DNA of 64,000 bases from Glycocaulis abyssi (GCF_041429775.1 NZ_CP163421.1:1116001-1180000); one strand, 5' to 3'; counted from the first letter of the stretch, positions 1 through 9,969 are shown. Notes: generated from the letters alone by a model not told the origin. Program-made: numbers and translations.

Positions 1-218
1 TGACGCTGAAATTCGGCGGCGTACCGAAATACCTCAAAGTCCCCTACCGGGCGGTAACGCGCTTCCACGATCCGGCCGTCGGCTTCCACCTGCATTTTGA
101 CTATGAGGCGCCCGACGCAGCCAACGGCGCGGCGCCAAGCGTAGCGGCCAGTGGTGGCGGCGCTGACAGCGAAGAAGGCACCGTGGTCAGCCTGGACGCC
201 TTCCGCAAGAAGGACTGA
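1..218 (+). CDS. sspB: SspB-family ClpXP adaptor, C-terminal part (truncated by window edge)
   Basis: The open frame enters from the left edge (codons in frame with position 3) and stops with TGA at 216-218. The visible 71 residues start with TLKFGGVPKYLKVPYRA, then RFHDPAVGFHLHF, then an Ala/Gly/Ser-rich acidic linker and a short tail ending FRKKD. This matches the end of the SspB substrate-binding fold followed by the flexible tail that, in this family, docks on ClpX to deliver ssrA-tagged and other substrates. A fumC gene and a DUF4169 gene lie downstream on the same strand. The N-terminal part is outside the window, so the identification rests on the C-terminus only. Confidence 0.75.
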   Translation, partial: TLKFGGVPKYLKVPYRAVTRFHDPAVGFHLHFDYEAPDAANGAAPSVAASGGGADSEEGTVVSLDAFRKKD

Positions 219-242
219 GGTCAAAAGGGTCCGCGCTGCCCG

Positions 243-1274
243 TCAGAGCAGCTTCATCTTCCTGAAGACATAGGTGAGGATCACAGCCACCAGCACGATA
301 AGCCCGGTAACGGCCGCAAACGCCCATTCCTCCTCGGCGAACGGGATGCCTTCGACATTGATGCCGAGCAGACCAGTGAAAAGAGTGAGCGGCAGGAAAA
401 TCGCCGCCAGCGCCGACAGCAGCACCATATAGCGGTCCATTTTCGCGCCGCGCGCCTCGACGATCTGGTCCTGGATCAGCGCGGCGCGTTCGCGCACCGC
501 TTCCAGCTCTTCGAGCACGCGGGTCGTCTTGTCTGCGGCCTCGCGCACCCGCGAGCGATCCCGGTCGATCAGCCAGCTCAAATCTTCGATAGAGAGCGTA
601 GTCAGCGCATCGCGCTGCGGGCCGATATAGCGGCGCAGGCGGATCGCCCGGCGGCGAACCTTCGCCAGTGCACCGCGCTCCACCGTGCCATCATCTTCCA
701 GCAGGGCGTCCTCGAACGTATCCAGCTCATCGTGAAGCTCGCCGACATGAGGCTCCATCCGATCGGCAAGACGCTGGGCCAGCTTGGCCACCAGCTCACC
801 CGGACTGACCGGCGCAATCCCGCGCTCAATCGCACTGACAAGGTCCCTCACCGCATGCAGCGGGCGCACCCACACCCCGATCACCCGTGAACGGTCTACC
901 CACAGCCGCACCGAGACCATGTCCTCCGGCTCGGCGCCCTCCATCAGGTTTACCCCGCGCAGGATGATAATGGCCCCTTCCCCGTGAACGGTGCAGCGCG
1001 GGCGGGTATCGTCGGCGAGAAGCGCTGACTGAAGGAAGCTGTCCAGCCCACTCTCTGTCTCCAGCCAGTCGCGTGTACGCGGGTCTTCGCGTTGCAAATG
1101 GACCCAGGTGAAGGGCGGGCGCCCCTTGCCCTTGCTGTCAGCCTTCGGCGTATCACCAGCCGGCACGCCCATCGCATCGAGCTCTGCCGGTGCAGCCGCA
1201 CCATGCCCGTCCAGCGCAAAGCACAGGACCGGCGCAAGTTCGGAAGGCATAGTCCCGGCATCAGTGGGGGCCAT
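243..1274 (-). CDS. zntB: CorA-family divalent metal transporter, ZntB-like
   Basis: A 343-residue inner-membrane transporter of the CorA/ZntB superfamily. It has a long acidic cytoplasmic domain with helical segments rich in Arg and Glu, then two C-terminal membrane segments (about residues 282-305 and 315-335). The pore signature after the first segment reads GIN (about 304-306) rather than the GMN of Mg2+-type CorA, which favours the ZntB (zinc) branch. The open frame extends further upstream, but the ATG at 1274 is preferred: it has GGGAGG about 10 nt upstream, and the longer form would run into rusA. It lies 31 bp after rusA on the same strand. Substrate is inferred from family resemblance only. 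Confidence 0.8.
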   Translation of the reverse strand: MAPTDAGTMPSELAPVLCFALDGHGAAAPAELDAMGVPAGDTPKADSKGKGRPPFTWVHLQREDPRTRDWLETESGLDSFLQSALLADDTRPRCTVHGEGAIIILRGVNLMEGAEPEDMVSVRLWVDRSRVIGVWVRPLHAVRDLVSAIERGIAPVSPGELVAKLAQRLADRMEPHVGELHDELDTFEDALLEDDGTVERGALAKVRRRAIRLRRYIGPQRDALTTLSIEDLSWLIDRDRSRVREAADKTTRVLEELEAVRERAALIQDQIVEARGAKMDRYMVLLSALAAIFLPLTLFTGLLGINVEGIPFAEEEWAFAAVTGLIVLVAVILTYVFRKMKLL

Positions 1275-1305
1275 TTTATACGGTCCTCCCGGTAAGCTGG
1301 AAAAC

Positions 1306-1713
1306 TCAGGCGGCTTCCGGCACCAGCGGCACGGCGCGTACACGCACCCGCGCGCGCTCACCCAGCACTTTTTCAACGTGCAGGCGTTCAACCTGGCTAT
1401 CATCATGGAAGACGACGCCGGTCAGGGCATCGAGCACCGCCTTGGCGACATTGTCGACATCGTGGACGGGCGAGTTTTCTGTACGCTCGATGATGATGGT
1501 GACTTCATAGGGGCCCCATTTGGGGCGTACCCGCTTGAACTCGGTGCGGAAAAACTCCCCGATCAGCGTCTTGAAGCGGCGCGACTGCGAAGTGAGCGCA
1601 TCAACCCGCAGATGAAGCGATCCTGTTGGCGTGGCTACCTGCACCTTCCCTCTCCCGGACCATTCAAGGCCCTCATCCTGCAGCACATGGCCGTCAGCGG
1701 CTTGATCCGTCAT
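1306..1713 (-). CDS. RusA-like Holliday junction resolvase
   Basis: A 135-residue protein of the RusA family (PF05866 type), dimeric endonucleases that cut Holliday junctions. The diagnostic block [15 protein letters not shown] followed by VFHDDSQV is present around residues 83-107; its aspartates are the metal-binding catalytic residues in the family. RusA genes are often of phage origin, but nothing phage-like lies nearby: the next gene on this strand is the zntB-like transporter and fumC is divergent. No strong ribosome-binding site is visible before the ATG at 1713. Identification of the family is firm; activity in vivo is inference. Confidence 0.85.
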   Translation of the reverse strand: MTDQAADGHVLQDEGLEWSGRGKVQVATPTGSLHLRVDALTSQSRRFKTLIGEFFRTEFKRVRPKWGPYEVTIIIERTENSPVHDVDNVAKAVLDALTGVVFHDDSQVERLHVEKVLGERARVRVRAVPLVPEAA

Positions 1714-1813
1714 CGCCCGATGCTACACACCCGATTCGTTATATTCACCAGTGTCCGCGCGCTTTGGCCCTCTGGCAAGCCGCACGGGCAAACCAGACCC
1801 GCTGAGGAACACC

Positions 1814-3205
1814 ATGTCTGCCATGCGCACCGAGACCGACTCCTTTGGCCCGCTTCAGGTTCCCGCCGACAAATATTACGGCGCGCAGACCGCCCGCTCG
1901 CTGATTAACTTCAAGATTGGCGGCCAGACCATGCCGGTGCCGCTGGTGCGCGCGCTGGGCGTCGTCAAGCATTGTGCCGCCAAGGCCAATATGGCGCTCG
2001 GCAATATGGACGCCAAGGAAGGCAATGCCATTGCGGCCGCCGCGCTGGAAGTGGCAGACGGCAAGCTGGACGACCATTTCCCGCTGGTCGTCTGGCAGAC
2101 GGGGTCCGGTACCCAGTCGAACATGAACGCCAATGAGGTGATCTCCAACCGCGCGATTGAGATGCTGGGCGGGGAGATGGGCTCCAAAAGCCCGGTCCAC
2201 CCCAACGACCACGTGAACCGCTCCCAGTCCTCCAACGATGTGTTCCCGACGGCTACCCACATCGCCGCTGCGCGCGAGATGCACTCCACGCTGGTGCCTG
2301 CCCTGAAGACGCTGCGCGATGCGCTGAAAGCCAAGTCGGATGCCTTCAAGGACATCATCAAGATCGGCCGCACCCATTTGATGGACGCCACACCCATCAC
2401 GCTGGGTCAGGAGTTCTCCGCCTATGTGGCCATGGTCGAAAACGGCATCCGCCGCGTGGAAGCGGCCCTGCCCGCCCTTTACGAGCTGGCGCAGGGCGGT
2501 ACGGCGGTCGGCACCGGCCTCAACGCCAAGCCAGGCTTTGATGTAAAGTTTGCAGAAGAAGTCGCCAAGCTGACCGGCCTGCCCTTCGTCACGGCACCCA
2601 ACAAGTTCGAGGCGCTCTCCACCAAGGATGCGCTGGTGGAGGCCCATGGCGCGCTGAACTCGCTTGCCGTATCGCTGTTCAAGATTGCCAATGATATCCG
2701 GCTTCTGGGCTCCGGCCCGCGCTGCGGCATTGGCGAGCTGTCCCTGCCTGAAAACGAGCCGGGCTCGTCCATCATGCCGGGCAAGGTGAACCCCACCCAG
2801 TGCGAGGCGATGACCATGGTCTGCACGCAGGTCATGGGCAATAACGCCGCCGTCACGTTCGCCGGCAGCCAGGGCCATTTCCAGCTCAACGTGTTCAAGC
2901 CGGTGATGATCTACAACGTGCTGACCTCCACGCGCCTGCTGGCCGACGCGGCGATCAGCTTCACCGAGAACTGCGTGGTCGGCATCGAGGCCAATGAGGC
3001 GCGCATTGCCGACATCATGGAGCGCTCGCTCATGCTGGTGACGGCGCTGGCCCCGAAGATCGGCTATGACAATGCGACGACGGTGGCCAAGACCGCGCAC
3101 AAGAACGGCACCACGCTGCGCGAGGAAGCGATCCGGCTCGGCTTTGTCACTTCGGAAGAATTTGACGAGGTGGTGCGCCCCGAACAGATGATCGGCCCGA
3201 AATAA
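1814..3205 (+). CDS. fumC: Class II fumarate hydratase
   Basis: Reversibly hydrates fumarate to L-malate in the TCA cycle; cytoplasmic, iron-independent homotetramer. Starting at the ATG at 1814 (GAGGAAC about 5 nt upstream) it has 463 residues, the normal class II length. The superfamily signature [11 protein letters not shown] falls at residues 317-327, so the loop serine is S318, as in E. coli FumC. The substrate-pocket blocks [10 protein letters not shown] and [15 protein letters not shown] are intact. The frame could be extended to 1751, but the extra 21 residues do not resemble FumC. The DUF4169 gene begins immediately after the stop codon. Confidence 0.97.
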   Translation: MSAMRTETDSFGPLQVPADKYYGAQTARSLINFKIGGQTMPVPLVRALGVVKHCAAKANMALGNMDAKEGNAIAAAALEVADGKLDDHFPLVVWQTGSGTQSNMNANEVISNRAIEMLGGEMGSKSPVHPNDHVNRSQSSNDVFPTATHIAAAREMHSTLVPALKTLRDALKAKSDAFKDIIKIGRTHLMDATPITLGQEFSAYVAMVENGIRRVEAALPALYELAQGGTAVGTGLNAKPGFDVKFAEEVAKLTGLPFVTAPNKFEALSTKDALVEAHGALNSLAVSLFKIANDIRLLGSGPRCGIGELSLPENEPGSSIMPGKVNPTQCEAMTMVCTQVMGNNAAVTFAGSQGHFQLNVFKPVMIYNVLTSTRLLADAAISFTENCVVGIEANEARIADIMERSLMLVTALAPKIGYDNATTVAKTAHKNGTTLREEAIRLGFVTSEEFDEVVRPEQMIGPK

Positions 3206-3379
3206 TTGAGCGAAATCGTCAATCTGCGTACCGCGCGCAAGCGCAAGGCCAGAGCGGCGGCAGCGAAAGATGCTGCCGCCAATCGCGCCGCCTTTGGCCA
3301 GACGAAGGCTGAAAAACTGAAACGCAAGGCTGAGACCGACAAGGCCGCCCGCGATCTCGACGGCAAGAAGCGGGGGTAG
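3206..3379 (+). CDS. DUF4169 family small basic protein (TTG start)
   Basis: A 57-residue Arg/Lys/Ala-rich protein starting with TTG at 3206, which directly abuts the fumC stop (3203-3205). It reads EIVNLRTARKRKARAA, then NRAAFGQTKAEK, then a charged helix with DLDGKK near the end. This is the layout of DUF4169, a small alphaproteobacterial family commonly found after fumC. The protein is probably one long amphipathic helix; function unknown. Translational coupling to fumC is likely from the zero spacing. It would be missed by ATG-only or length-filtered gene finders. Confidence 0.8.
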   Translation: MSEIVNLRTARKRKARAAAAKDAAANRAAFGQTKAEKLKRKAETDKAARDLDGKKRG

Positions 3380-3398
3380 GTCGCAGCCGCCTTTTCCT

Positions 3399-3489
3399 CG
3401 TCATTCCCGCGCAGGCGGGAATCCAGACGATCATAAAGCTCTGTCAGTTGCGAAGTGGCTCTGGGTTCCCGCCTGCGCGGGAACGACGA
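3399..3489. repeat. Convergent pair of REP-like palindromes (family A)
   Basis: Two inverted copies of the family whose outer flank is CGTCATTCC or CGTCGTTCC and inner flank CCAG, each holding a hairpin of type CCCGCGCAGGCGGG. The left unit is 3399-3427 and the right unit 3459-3489. They face each other across about 30 bp and sit between two convergent genes (DUF4169 and the ThDP enzyme). The pair could act as a bidirectional terminator or mRNA-stabilising structure. Confidence 0.8.
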
Positions 3490-3521
3490 TAGTGAGGGGC
3501 GAGAAACGAGCTTACGCCCCC

Positions 3522-5177
3522 CTACTTGCCCCTCAGCGCCGAAATCGTCCGGCCCGGCGCGATCTCTTCCACATCACAGATCAGGTGAAGAAGCGCTGGC
3601 TTCCCGCAATTTTTCGCCTGCTCGAAGGCGGCGGGAAAATCGTCAAACGATTCCACGCGTAGCCCCTCGCAGCCAAAGCTTCGCGCAAAGGCGGCAAAGT
3701 CCGGGTTTTTCAGCTCCGTGCCTGAAACCCGGCCCGGATACTCACGCTCCTGATGCATGCGGATCGTGCCGTACGCGCCATTATCGGCGACGATGAAGAT
3801 GACGTTCGCGCCGTACTGCGCGGCAGTCGCCAGCTCCTGCCCGCACATCAGGAAGCAGCCATCGCCATTGACCGAGACGACCAACGCGTCCGGCCTGGCG
3901 ATCTTCGCTGCGATGCCCGCCGGCACGCCATAGCCCATCGCGCCGGAGGTCGGCCCCAGCTGGGTGCGGCAGTGCTTGTGGCGGTAAAAGCGGTGCAGCC
4001 AGGCGGCGTAATTGCCCGCGCCATTGGTGATAATCGCGCTTTCAGGCAGATCGTCCGACAGCCAGCAGAACATTTTCGACAGGTTGAAGCCGCGCTTTAC
4101 CTCGACGACCGACGAGAACGCCAGAAACTCCTCATGCGCGGCCGCGGCCTCACCGGCCCAGGCACTGGAATCCACCTTGATGTGGGCGAGCGCGTCAGCG
4201 GCAGCCGCCACCGTGGCGTTGATGGCAAGGTCAGGCTGGTAAACCCGTCCCAGCTCCTGTGCGCCGGGATGGATATGAACCAGCGTCTGACCCTCCAGAA
4301 CCGGCGGTTTTAGAATGGAATAGCCCGAGGTCGTCATCTCGCCGAGACGCGGGCCGAACACGATGAGCAGGTCTGCCCCCTTCACGCGCTCCACCAGCTT
4401 GGGGTTCGGCCCAACGCCCAGATCCCCGGCATAGTTCGGACCCATATTGTTGTAATGGTCCTTCGACCGGAAGGAGCAGGCCACCGGCAGATCATTGTTT
4501 TCGGCAAAGCGGCGCGCCTTCTCCACCGTTTCGCCGCTCCACTTGGTGCCGCCATAGATCACGAACGGGCGCTTTGCCTTTGCCAGCAGGCTCTCCAGCT
4601 TGGCGATATCGCCCGGCGCGGGCGCGGCATGGGCGGTTTCCACCCGGCGGATGGCGGGCGCGTCAGCCACTTCGGTGAGCATGTCTTCGGGCAGGGACAG
4701 CACGACAGGGCCGGGCCGCCCATTCATCGCGGTGGCAAAGGCACGCGCCATGTATTCGGGCACGCGGGCGGGGTCATTGATCTCGGCCACCCATTTGCAC
4801 TGATCGCGGAAAAAATGCGTGTAATCGACCTCCTGGAAGGCTTCCCGGTCCTTCATGTCGCGCGCCACCTGCCCGATGAGCAGGATCATCGGCGTGGAAT
4901 CCTGAAACGCGGTGTGCACGCCAACACTCGCCTGCGTGGCGCCGGGGCCGCGCGTGACCATGCAGATGCCGGGACGGCCCGTCAGCTTGCCGTGGGCCTC
5001 GGCCATGTTGGCCGCGCCCGCCTCCTGACGGCAGGTGATGAAGCGGAAATCCTTGCCCTTCTCGTATATGGCGTCCAGCAGCGCCAGATAGCTTTCCCCC
5101 GGCACGCCGAACGCCAGATCGGCACCATTGGCAAGCAAGGCATCGGCGAGGTGCTGGGCACCGGTCTGACGGGGCAT
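3522..5177 (-). CDS. ThDP-dependent enzyme, acetolactate synthase-like
   Basis: A 551-residue thiamine-diphosphate enzyme with the three-domain layout of the acetolactate synthase/pyruvate oxidase family. The N-terminal PYR domain has the activating glutamate in CRQEAGA (E52). The C-terminal PP domain has the ThDP/Mg motif GDGCFLMCGQE followed by IVADNGAYGTI. The start at 5177 is preferred because AAGGAAC precedes it and the family begins here; the longer frame adds 30 unrelated residues. No small regulatory subunit (ilvN) or other branched-chain gene is adjacent, so this is probably not the main biosynthetic acetolactate synthase. Substrate is unknown. Confidence 0.85.
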   Translation of the reverse strand: MPRQTGAQHLADALLANGADLAFGVPGESYLALLDAIYEKGKDFRFITCRQEAGAANMAEAHGKLTGRPGICMVTRGPGATQASVGVHTAFQDSTPMILLIGQVARDMKDREAFQEVDYTHFFRDQCKWVAEINDPARVPEYMARAFATAMNGRPGPVVLSLPEDMLTEVADAPAIRRVETAHAAPAPGDIAKLESLLAKAKRPFVIYGGTKWSGETVEKARRFAENNDLPVACSFRSKDHYNNMGPNYAGDLGVGPNPKLVERVKGADLLIVFGPRLGEMTTSGYSILKPPVLEGQTLVHIHPGAQELGRVYQPDLAINATVAAAADALAHIKVDSSAWAGEAAAAHEEFLAFSSVVEVKRGFNLSKMFCWLSDDLPESAIITNGAGNYAAWLHRFYRHKHCRTQLGPTSGAMGYGVPAGIAAKIARPDALVVSVNGDGCFLMCGQELATAAQYGANVIFIVADNGAYGTIRMHQEREYPGRVSGTELKNPDFAAFARSFGCEGLRVESFDDFPAAFEQAKNCGKPALLHLICDVEEIAPGRTISALRGK

Positions 5178-5291
5178 GGAGGTGTTCCTTGTTACTGGCC
5201 TGTCAGAGCTAGCCGCGACCGGCGGACGGGGCAAGTTCGGGCTGCGTTGTAGCTCACCTCGCCGCAACTCGCGAGATTGAGGACAGCCAAA

Positions 5292-7310
5292 CTATCCCCT
5301 TATCCGCACGCCAACCGAAACGGTACGCGGTTCGCCGGGGAAATAGCGATAGCCGCCAAAGGCAAAGTCGGCGCGCTCGGCATAGCGCGTATTGGCGGCA
5401 TTACGCAGGGACGCGAAGAGCTCCACGCCGCCGCGCACCTGCATCGCGCCGCGCAGATTGAGGAGGTGATGGCCAGAATAGACCGCGTCATTGGCCGCAT
5501 CGGCGAAATACTCGCCCACATGCACCCATTCGGCTTCGAGGCGAACCGCGTCCACCGGTTGCCAGTTCGCCCGCAGATTCCACAGCCATTCCGGCGCGGT
5601 ATCCACGCGGTTGCCGCGCTCGATCACCTCGAATGCCTGCCCCGCCGTGCGGTCGAAATCATAATTGTGAATGGCCCAAATGAGCGCGCCCGAAAGCGTA
5701 AGCCGGTCTGTGAGCGGCCACACGCCTTCAATCTCCACACCCTCATGGGTCGTGCGCCCGTCCGTGACATTGATACCGTCCGCATCACGGAAGAACACGT
5801 TGCGCTTGACCATGGTGAAGGCGGTCAGTTCCAGCGCCAGACCGTCAGGGCGCGACAGGCGCAATCCTGCCTCCAGACTGTCGAGCACTTCCGGCTCGAT
5901 ATTGTCGATCTCCTGACCGGGCTGCAGCCGGTAGAGCTCATCGGTCTGCGGTGCACGCACGCCGCGCGCGGCACGCGCAAACGCCCGCCAATTGTCTGCA
6001 AAGCGCCACACAAGCCCCGCATGGGGCGCAAACGTGGTGAAGCTGTCAGAACGGTCCGGCAGACGCAGGAAGCGCCCTGTCGCGCCATCATCGGTGTTGT
6101 TGGTGTAGTCGAAGCGCGTCGTCTCCAGCCGTGCGCCGCCTTCGATTTCCAGCACATCTGTGAGGGCGTGGCGGCCCATTGCGAACACCGCGCCGGTCAG
6201 CGCCTCCACGTCATAATCGTAGTGAATGCCTTGCGGGAACGCGCCGAAGCTCGGAAGGGTCTGATCCTCGATCAGATAGCCGCGCGTCCACTCGCCATCC
6301 GCGCCGATGGTCAGGCTGCCGCGCGCGGTCTGGCGGGTGAGCGCCGATTGCGCACCAATGCTGTCATGGCCAGTAAATTCCAGCGCCCGCGAGGGCAGGA
6401 AGTGGAGCCGGAACTCCATATCATTGCTGCGCGCATAGACGGCCCCTGAAAGGCTCCACAGCGCCGAGAGAGTATGATCGGCATGCAGGCTCGCCCGGAA
6501 AGCGCGCGCATCGCGGAACGCTTCAGGGTTTGAATTGCGCCGCGACAGCGCTTCATCGCGATAGGCTTCAAACCCGTTCACGAAGGTCGCGGTTTCCTGC
6601 TCCAGATGGATCATGCTGGCGCGCGCGCTCCAGCGCATCGCCCCCTGCCCCCAGTCCAGACGCGTCTGAAGGCCGGCGCGAAACAGCGAGGCATCGTCCC
6701 GCCACCCGTCTTCAGAGCGCACGGAAAGCCCGATATAGCCATCGCCAAGCCGGGTTGCGCCGCTGGCCTCCGCCGTGACGCGCGCGCGCCCATAGCTGCC
6801 CAACTCCAGCTCCGCCCGGCGGGCCGCAAGGGCCGGGTCCGGCGTGATGACATTGACCAGGCCATGCAGCGCGTTCGAGCCATAGACCGCACCGCCCGGC
6901 CCGCGGATGATCTCCACCCGTCCGGCCAGCTCGTCCACCGCCTCGAACAGGCCATTGATATTGGCAAAGGCCGGTGCACGCAGGGAAATCCCGTCTTCAA
7001 GATAGAGAAACGATCCCGCGCCCGCGCCAGCGCTCAACACCGGCGATCGGATGGCGGTGAGATGCTCTGCCCCGTTGCCGCGATGGATATGAACCCCCGG
7101 CGCGCGATTGAGCAGTTCGGCCACGTGCTGGGCACCCACGGTGCGGATCGTGTCGGCTTCAATCACCGCCACCGGCACCGCCGAGCTGTCGCGGACCTGC
7201 GCGCTGCGCGTGGCGCTGACGACAATGACCTCATCTGCCGCCCCGCCCGGCACGTCCTGCGCCATCGCGCTGCCGCTAGCCGCCGCCAGCACCAGCGCAC
7301 AGGCGCGCAT
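5292..7310 (-). CDS. TonB-dependent outer-membrane receptor
   Basis: An outer-membrane active-transport receptor powered by TonB. From the ATG at 7310 it has 672 residues, a compact signal peptide (MRACALVLAAASGSAMAQ), a TonB-box-like EVIVVSATRS, a plug domain (PGVHIHRG, EIIRGPGGAVYGSNALHGLVNVITP), and a beta-barrel ending in an aromatic-rich strand. An in-frame ATG at 7373 would lengthen it by 21 residues but would overlap the start of the divergent M14 gene. Neither start has a clear Shine-Dalgarno sequence. The ligand cannot be told from sequence; the divergent secreted peptidase might supply peptides, which is inference. Confidence 0.9.
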   Translation of the reverse strand: MRACALVLAAASGSAMAQDVPGGAADEVIVVSATRSAQVRDSSAVPVAVIEADTIRTVGAQHVAELLNRAPGVHIHRGNGAEHLTAIRSPVLSAGAGAGSFLYLEDGISLRAPAFANINGLFEAVDELAGRVEIIRGPGGAVYGSNALHGLVNVITPDPALAARRAELELGSYGRARVTAEASGATRLGDGYIGLSVRSEDGWRDDASLFRAGLQTRLDWGQGAMRWSARASMIHLEQETATFVNGFEAYRDEALSRRNSNPEAFRDARAFRASLHADHTLSALWSLSGAVYARSNDMEFRLHFLPSRALEFTGHDSIGAQSALTRQTARGSLTIGADGEWTRGYLIEDQTLPSFGAFPQGIHYDYDVEALTGAVFAMGRHALTDVLEIEGGARLETTRFDYTNNTDDGATGRFLRLPDRSDSFTTFAPHAGLVWRFADNWRAFARAARGVRAPQTDELYRLQPGQEIDNIEPEVLDSLEAGLRLSRPDGLALELTAFTMVKRNVFFRDADGINVTDGRTTHEGVEIEGVWPLTDRLTLSGALIWAIHNYDFDRTAGQAFEVIERGNRVDTAPEWLWNLRANWQPVDAVRLEAEWVHVGEYFADAANDAVYSGHHLLNLRGAMQVRGGVELFASLRNAANTRYAERADFAFGGYRYFPGEPRTVSVGVRIRG

Positions 7311-7371
7311 CGCGCTTGACGCAAAGCCTTGCCAGCCTAGGGTTACGGCGTTTCTTGCGGGGGTTGATGCC

Positions 7372-9969
7372 ATGATGTTTTGCCGGTTCGTGCTGGTGGG
7401 AATGCTGAGCGCGTGTCTGGGGCTTTCTGCCGCCGAGGCGTATGAACCCAAGCCGTTAGTTGAGCTTATCGGCCAGGATGTCGAGTACGATCCTGCGATT
7501 CCCTTGCCCGAAGCTGTAACCGGCTTTGCCGTCGGCGAGATCATCTACACGCCCGACATGATCGCCGCCTACATGCGGGCCATAGCCACCGCATCGGACC
7601 GGGTAACGGTCGACAGTGTAGGCCGTTCCCATTTCGGCCGCCGCATCATGCGGGTCACAATCACGTCACCGGAGAACCATGCGCGGCTGGACGATATCCG
7701 CGAGGCGCAGCATGCCATCTCCGCTGCCGGCAACACTGCCGCCATCCCGGACGACCACCCGGTGGTGATCCAGTTCACGCATGGCGTGCACGGATCAGAG
7801 CCCTCGGCCTCCGACGTCATCATGCCGCTTCTCTACTTACTGGCCGCCGGTCAGGGCGCAGAAGTGGCTGATATGCTTGACCGTTCGGTCATTCACCTGA
7901 TCGGCCCGATCAACCCGGACGGCGCGGAGCGCTTCGCCAGCTGGACCAATATGCACCGCGCGCGGGTGCCGGTGGCCGACCCGCAGCATCGCGAGCACTA
8001 CCATGAATGGCCATGGGGCCGGACCAACCATTACTGGTTTGACCTGAACCGGCAATGGCTACCCGTGACCCAGCCCGAAGCGGTGGCGCTGGTACGCGCG
8101 ACGCGTGAATGGATGCCCAATATAGCCGGTGACTTCCACGAGATGGGGCCGAACACGACCTATTTCTTCTCTCCGGGACCGCCCGACGGCCTGCACCCTC
8201 TGCTTTCGCAGGCCGGACTTGAACTTAATCAGCGCATGAACAACTTCCTCAGCGAACAGCTGGACAGCGAAGGCGCGCTCTATGTCAGCGAGGAGCTGTT
8301 CGACGATTTCTATCTCGGCTATGGCTCCAGCTATCCCGGTCTGGTCGGCTCGGTCCCGTACCTGTTCGAGCAGAGCTCGGTGCGCGGCATCGTTCAGGAA
8401 ACCGAATTTGGAACATTGCGTTACGACGAGAAGGTGGGCCAGCAGGCGCGTGTCGGCCTGGCCCTGATACGGGCCGGCCTCGCCAATCGCGAGCGGCTTC
8501 TATCCTTCCAGCGCGATTTCTATCGCGAGAGCGCCCGGCTGGCGAACGCCGCGCCCAACCTTGCCTATGTTTTCAGCTCTGCTGATTCTGGAAGGCTCAA
8601 TGATTTCATTGATATGCTGGATGTTCATGGCATCGAAATTCATCGCCTCAGAGAGCGCACAAGGCTCGGCAATACAGATTTCGACCCCTCAAACAGTTAT
8701 GTAGTACAGGTGCGCCAGCGCGAGTTCCGCGTGGTCGAAGCTCTCTTCGAAACCCGCATCATCGACGACATGACCGAGTTCTACGATGTCTCCGGCTGGA
8801 CGCAGCCTTTGGCCTACGGCCTTGATTTTGCTGCGGTTCGCCCCGGACTCTTTGCCCCGAACCTCGCCGGTGAACGCGTCACTCCGGCTGACCGGGCCGT
8901 CCCGGCGCCTGAGCGCACCGATTATGCCTATGTCATTGACTGGACTAACTTTTATGCCCCGCGCGCGCTCTACCGCTTCCTGGAGGCGGGCATCCGCGCC
9001 CGCATGGTGCCCGACGCCATCAGCGTAACCACGGCGGATGGAGAGGTCTCTGTCCCGCGCGGTTCGGTCGTCATTCAGGTGCGCCAGCAGGACGTGGACC
9101 CTGAAACTGTCCACGCCCTTGTCCAGAGGACAGCCGGAGACGGCGTGCGCGTGATCGCGGCCACCAGCGGGGCGACGCGTCAGGGCTCTGATCTGGGCGG
9201 CTTCGCGCTTAGCAATGTGCGCCGCCCGGAGATATTGCTGCTCACCGGACGCGGCCAGGATGTGGGCGCGGCCGGCGAGATCTGGCACCTGTTCGACCAT
9301 GAGCTGAACATGCCGGTTTCCATGATTGATATCAGCGAGTTCGCCCGCGCTGATCTCAGCCGCTACACCCATATCATCCTGCCCAATGGCGGCTATGGCG
9401 GGCTGGGCGAGGCCGACGCCGAACGGCTGGGGCAATGGACGCGCGCAGGCGGCGTGCTGATCGGCATTCAGGGCGGGGCCGATTTTGCCATCCGCAACAG
9501 CCTCACGGCTGCCAGCTGGGCGGAGAGAAGCGGGGATAATGGGGGCAATAATGCCCTCGCCTATGACACCCTGTCCCAGTGGGATACCGAGGCGCGTATC
9601 TCCGGCGCTATCTTCGGCACAGATGTGGATCTCTCCCATCCGCTGCTCTACGGGCTCACCTCAAGCCGCCTGCCAGTGCAGCGCGAAAGCACGCGCGGCT
9701 TTGCGATGGGAGACAATCCCTTTGCGATTCCAGTGCGTTACAGCCGCAACGGGCTGCTGTCGGGCTATGCGTCAGAGGCAAACATCCAAGCCTTACAAGG
9801 GCTTGGCGCGGTGCATGCCGAGCGTAGCGGGCGCGGCGCGGTGATCCTGTTTGCAGACAATCCCTATTTCCGCGCCTATTTCCGCGGCTCCGCGCGCGTA
9901 CTGACAAATGCCGTCTTCTTCGGGGACACATTCCGCAATCCGGGCCGGCGCAGGCCAACCGCTGAATAG
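7372..9969 (+). CDS. Secreted M14-family zinc metallocarboxypeptidase
   Basis: An 865-residue exported protein with a signal peptide (MMFCRFVLVGMLSACLGLSA). The M14 zinc site is visible: HxxE in HGVHGSE (H140, E143), the third histidine in GDFHEMG (H256), and the likely catalytic glutamate in VQETEFG (E343 or E345). The region after about residue 560 has a Rossmann/GATase-like look (ILLLTGRG, HIILPNGGYGGLG) and ends in a segment with ILFADNPYFRAYFRG, a layout seen in long M14-like proteins. GCGGGGG precedes the ATG at 7372. It is divergent from the TonB receptor. Likely trims peptides in the periplasm; substrate unknown. Confidence 0.85.
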   Translation: MMFCRFVLVGMLSACLGLSAAEAYEPKPLVELIGQDVEYDPAIPLPEAVTGFAVGEIIYTPDMIAAYMRAIATASDRVTVDSVGRSHFGRRIMRVTITSPENHARLDDIREAQHAISAAGNTAAIPDDHPVVIQFTHGVHGSEPSASDVIMPLLYLLAAGQGAEVADMLDRSVIHLIGPINPDGAERFASWTNMHRARVPVADPQHREHYHEWPWGRTNHYWFDLNRQWLPVTQPEAVALVRATREWMPNIAGDFHEMGPNTTYFFSPGPPDGLHPLLSQAGLELNQRMNNFLSEQLDSEGALYVSEELFDDFYLGYGSSYPGLVGSVPYLFEQSSVRGIVQETEFGTLRYDEKVGQQARVGLALIRAGLANRERLLSFQRDFYRESARLANAAPNLAYVFSSADSGRLNDFIDMLDVHGIEIHRLRERTRLGNTDFDPSNSYVVQVRQREFRVVEALFETRIIDDMTEFYDVSGWTQPLAYGLDFAAVRPGLFAPNLAGERVTPADRAVPAPERTDYAYVIDWTNFYAPRALYRFLEAGIRARMVPDAISVTTADGEVSVPRGSVVIQVRQQDVDPETVHALVQRTAGDGVRVIAATSGATRQGSDLGGFALSNVRRPEILLLTGRGQDVGAAGEIWHLFDHELNMPVSMIDISEFARADLSRYTHIILPNGGYGGLGEADAERLGQWTRAGGVLIGIQGGADFAIRNSLTAASWAERSGDNGGNNALAYDTLSQWDTEARISGAIFGTDVDLSHPLLYGLTSSRLPVQRESTRGFAMGDNPFAIPVRYSRNGLLSGYASEANIQALQGLGAVHAERSGRGAVILFADNPYFRAYFRGSARVLTNAVFFGDTFRNPGRRRPTAE

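Noticed and set aside
1745-3100. Long minus-strand frame opposite fumC
   Set aside because: Antisense shadow of a clear fumC. The His/Gly/Arg-rich product is typical of reverse frames in high-GC DNA.
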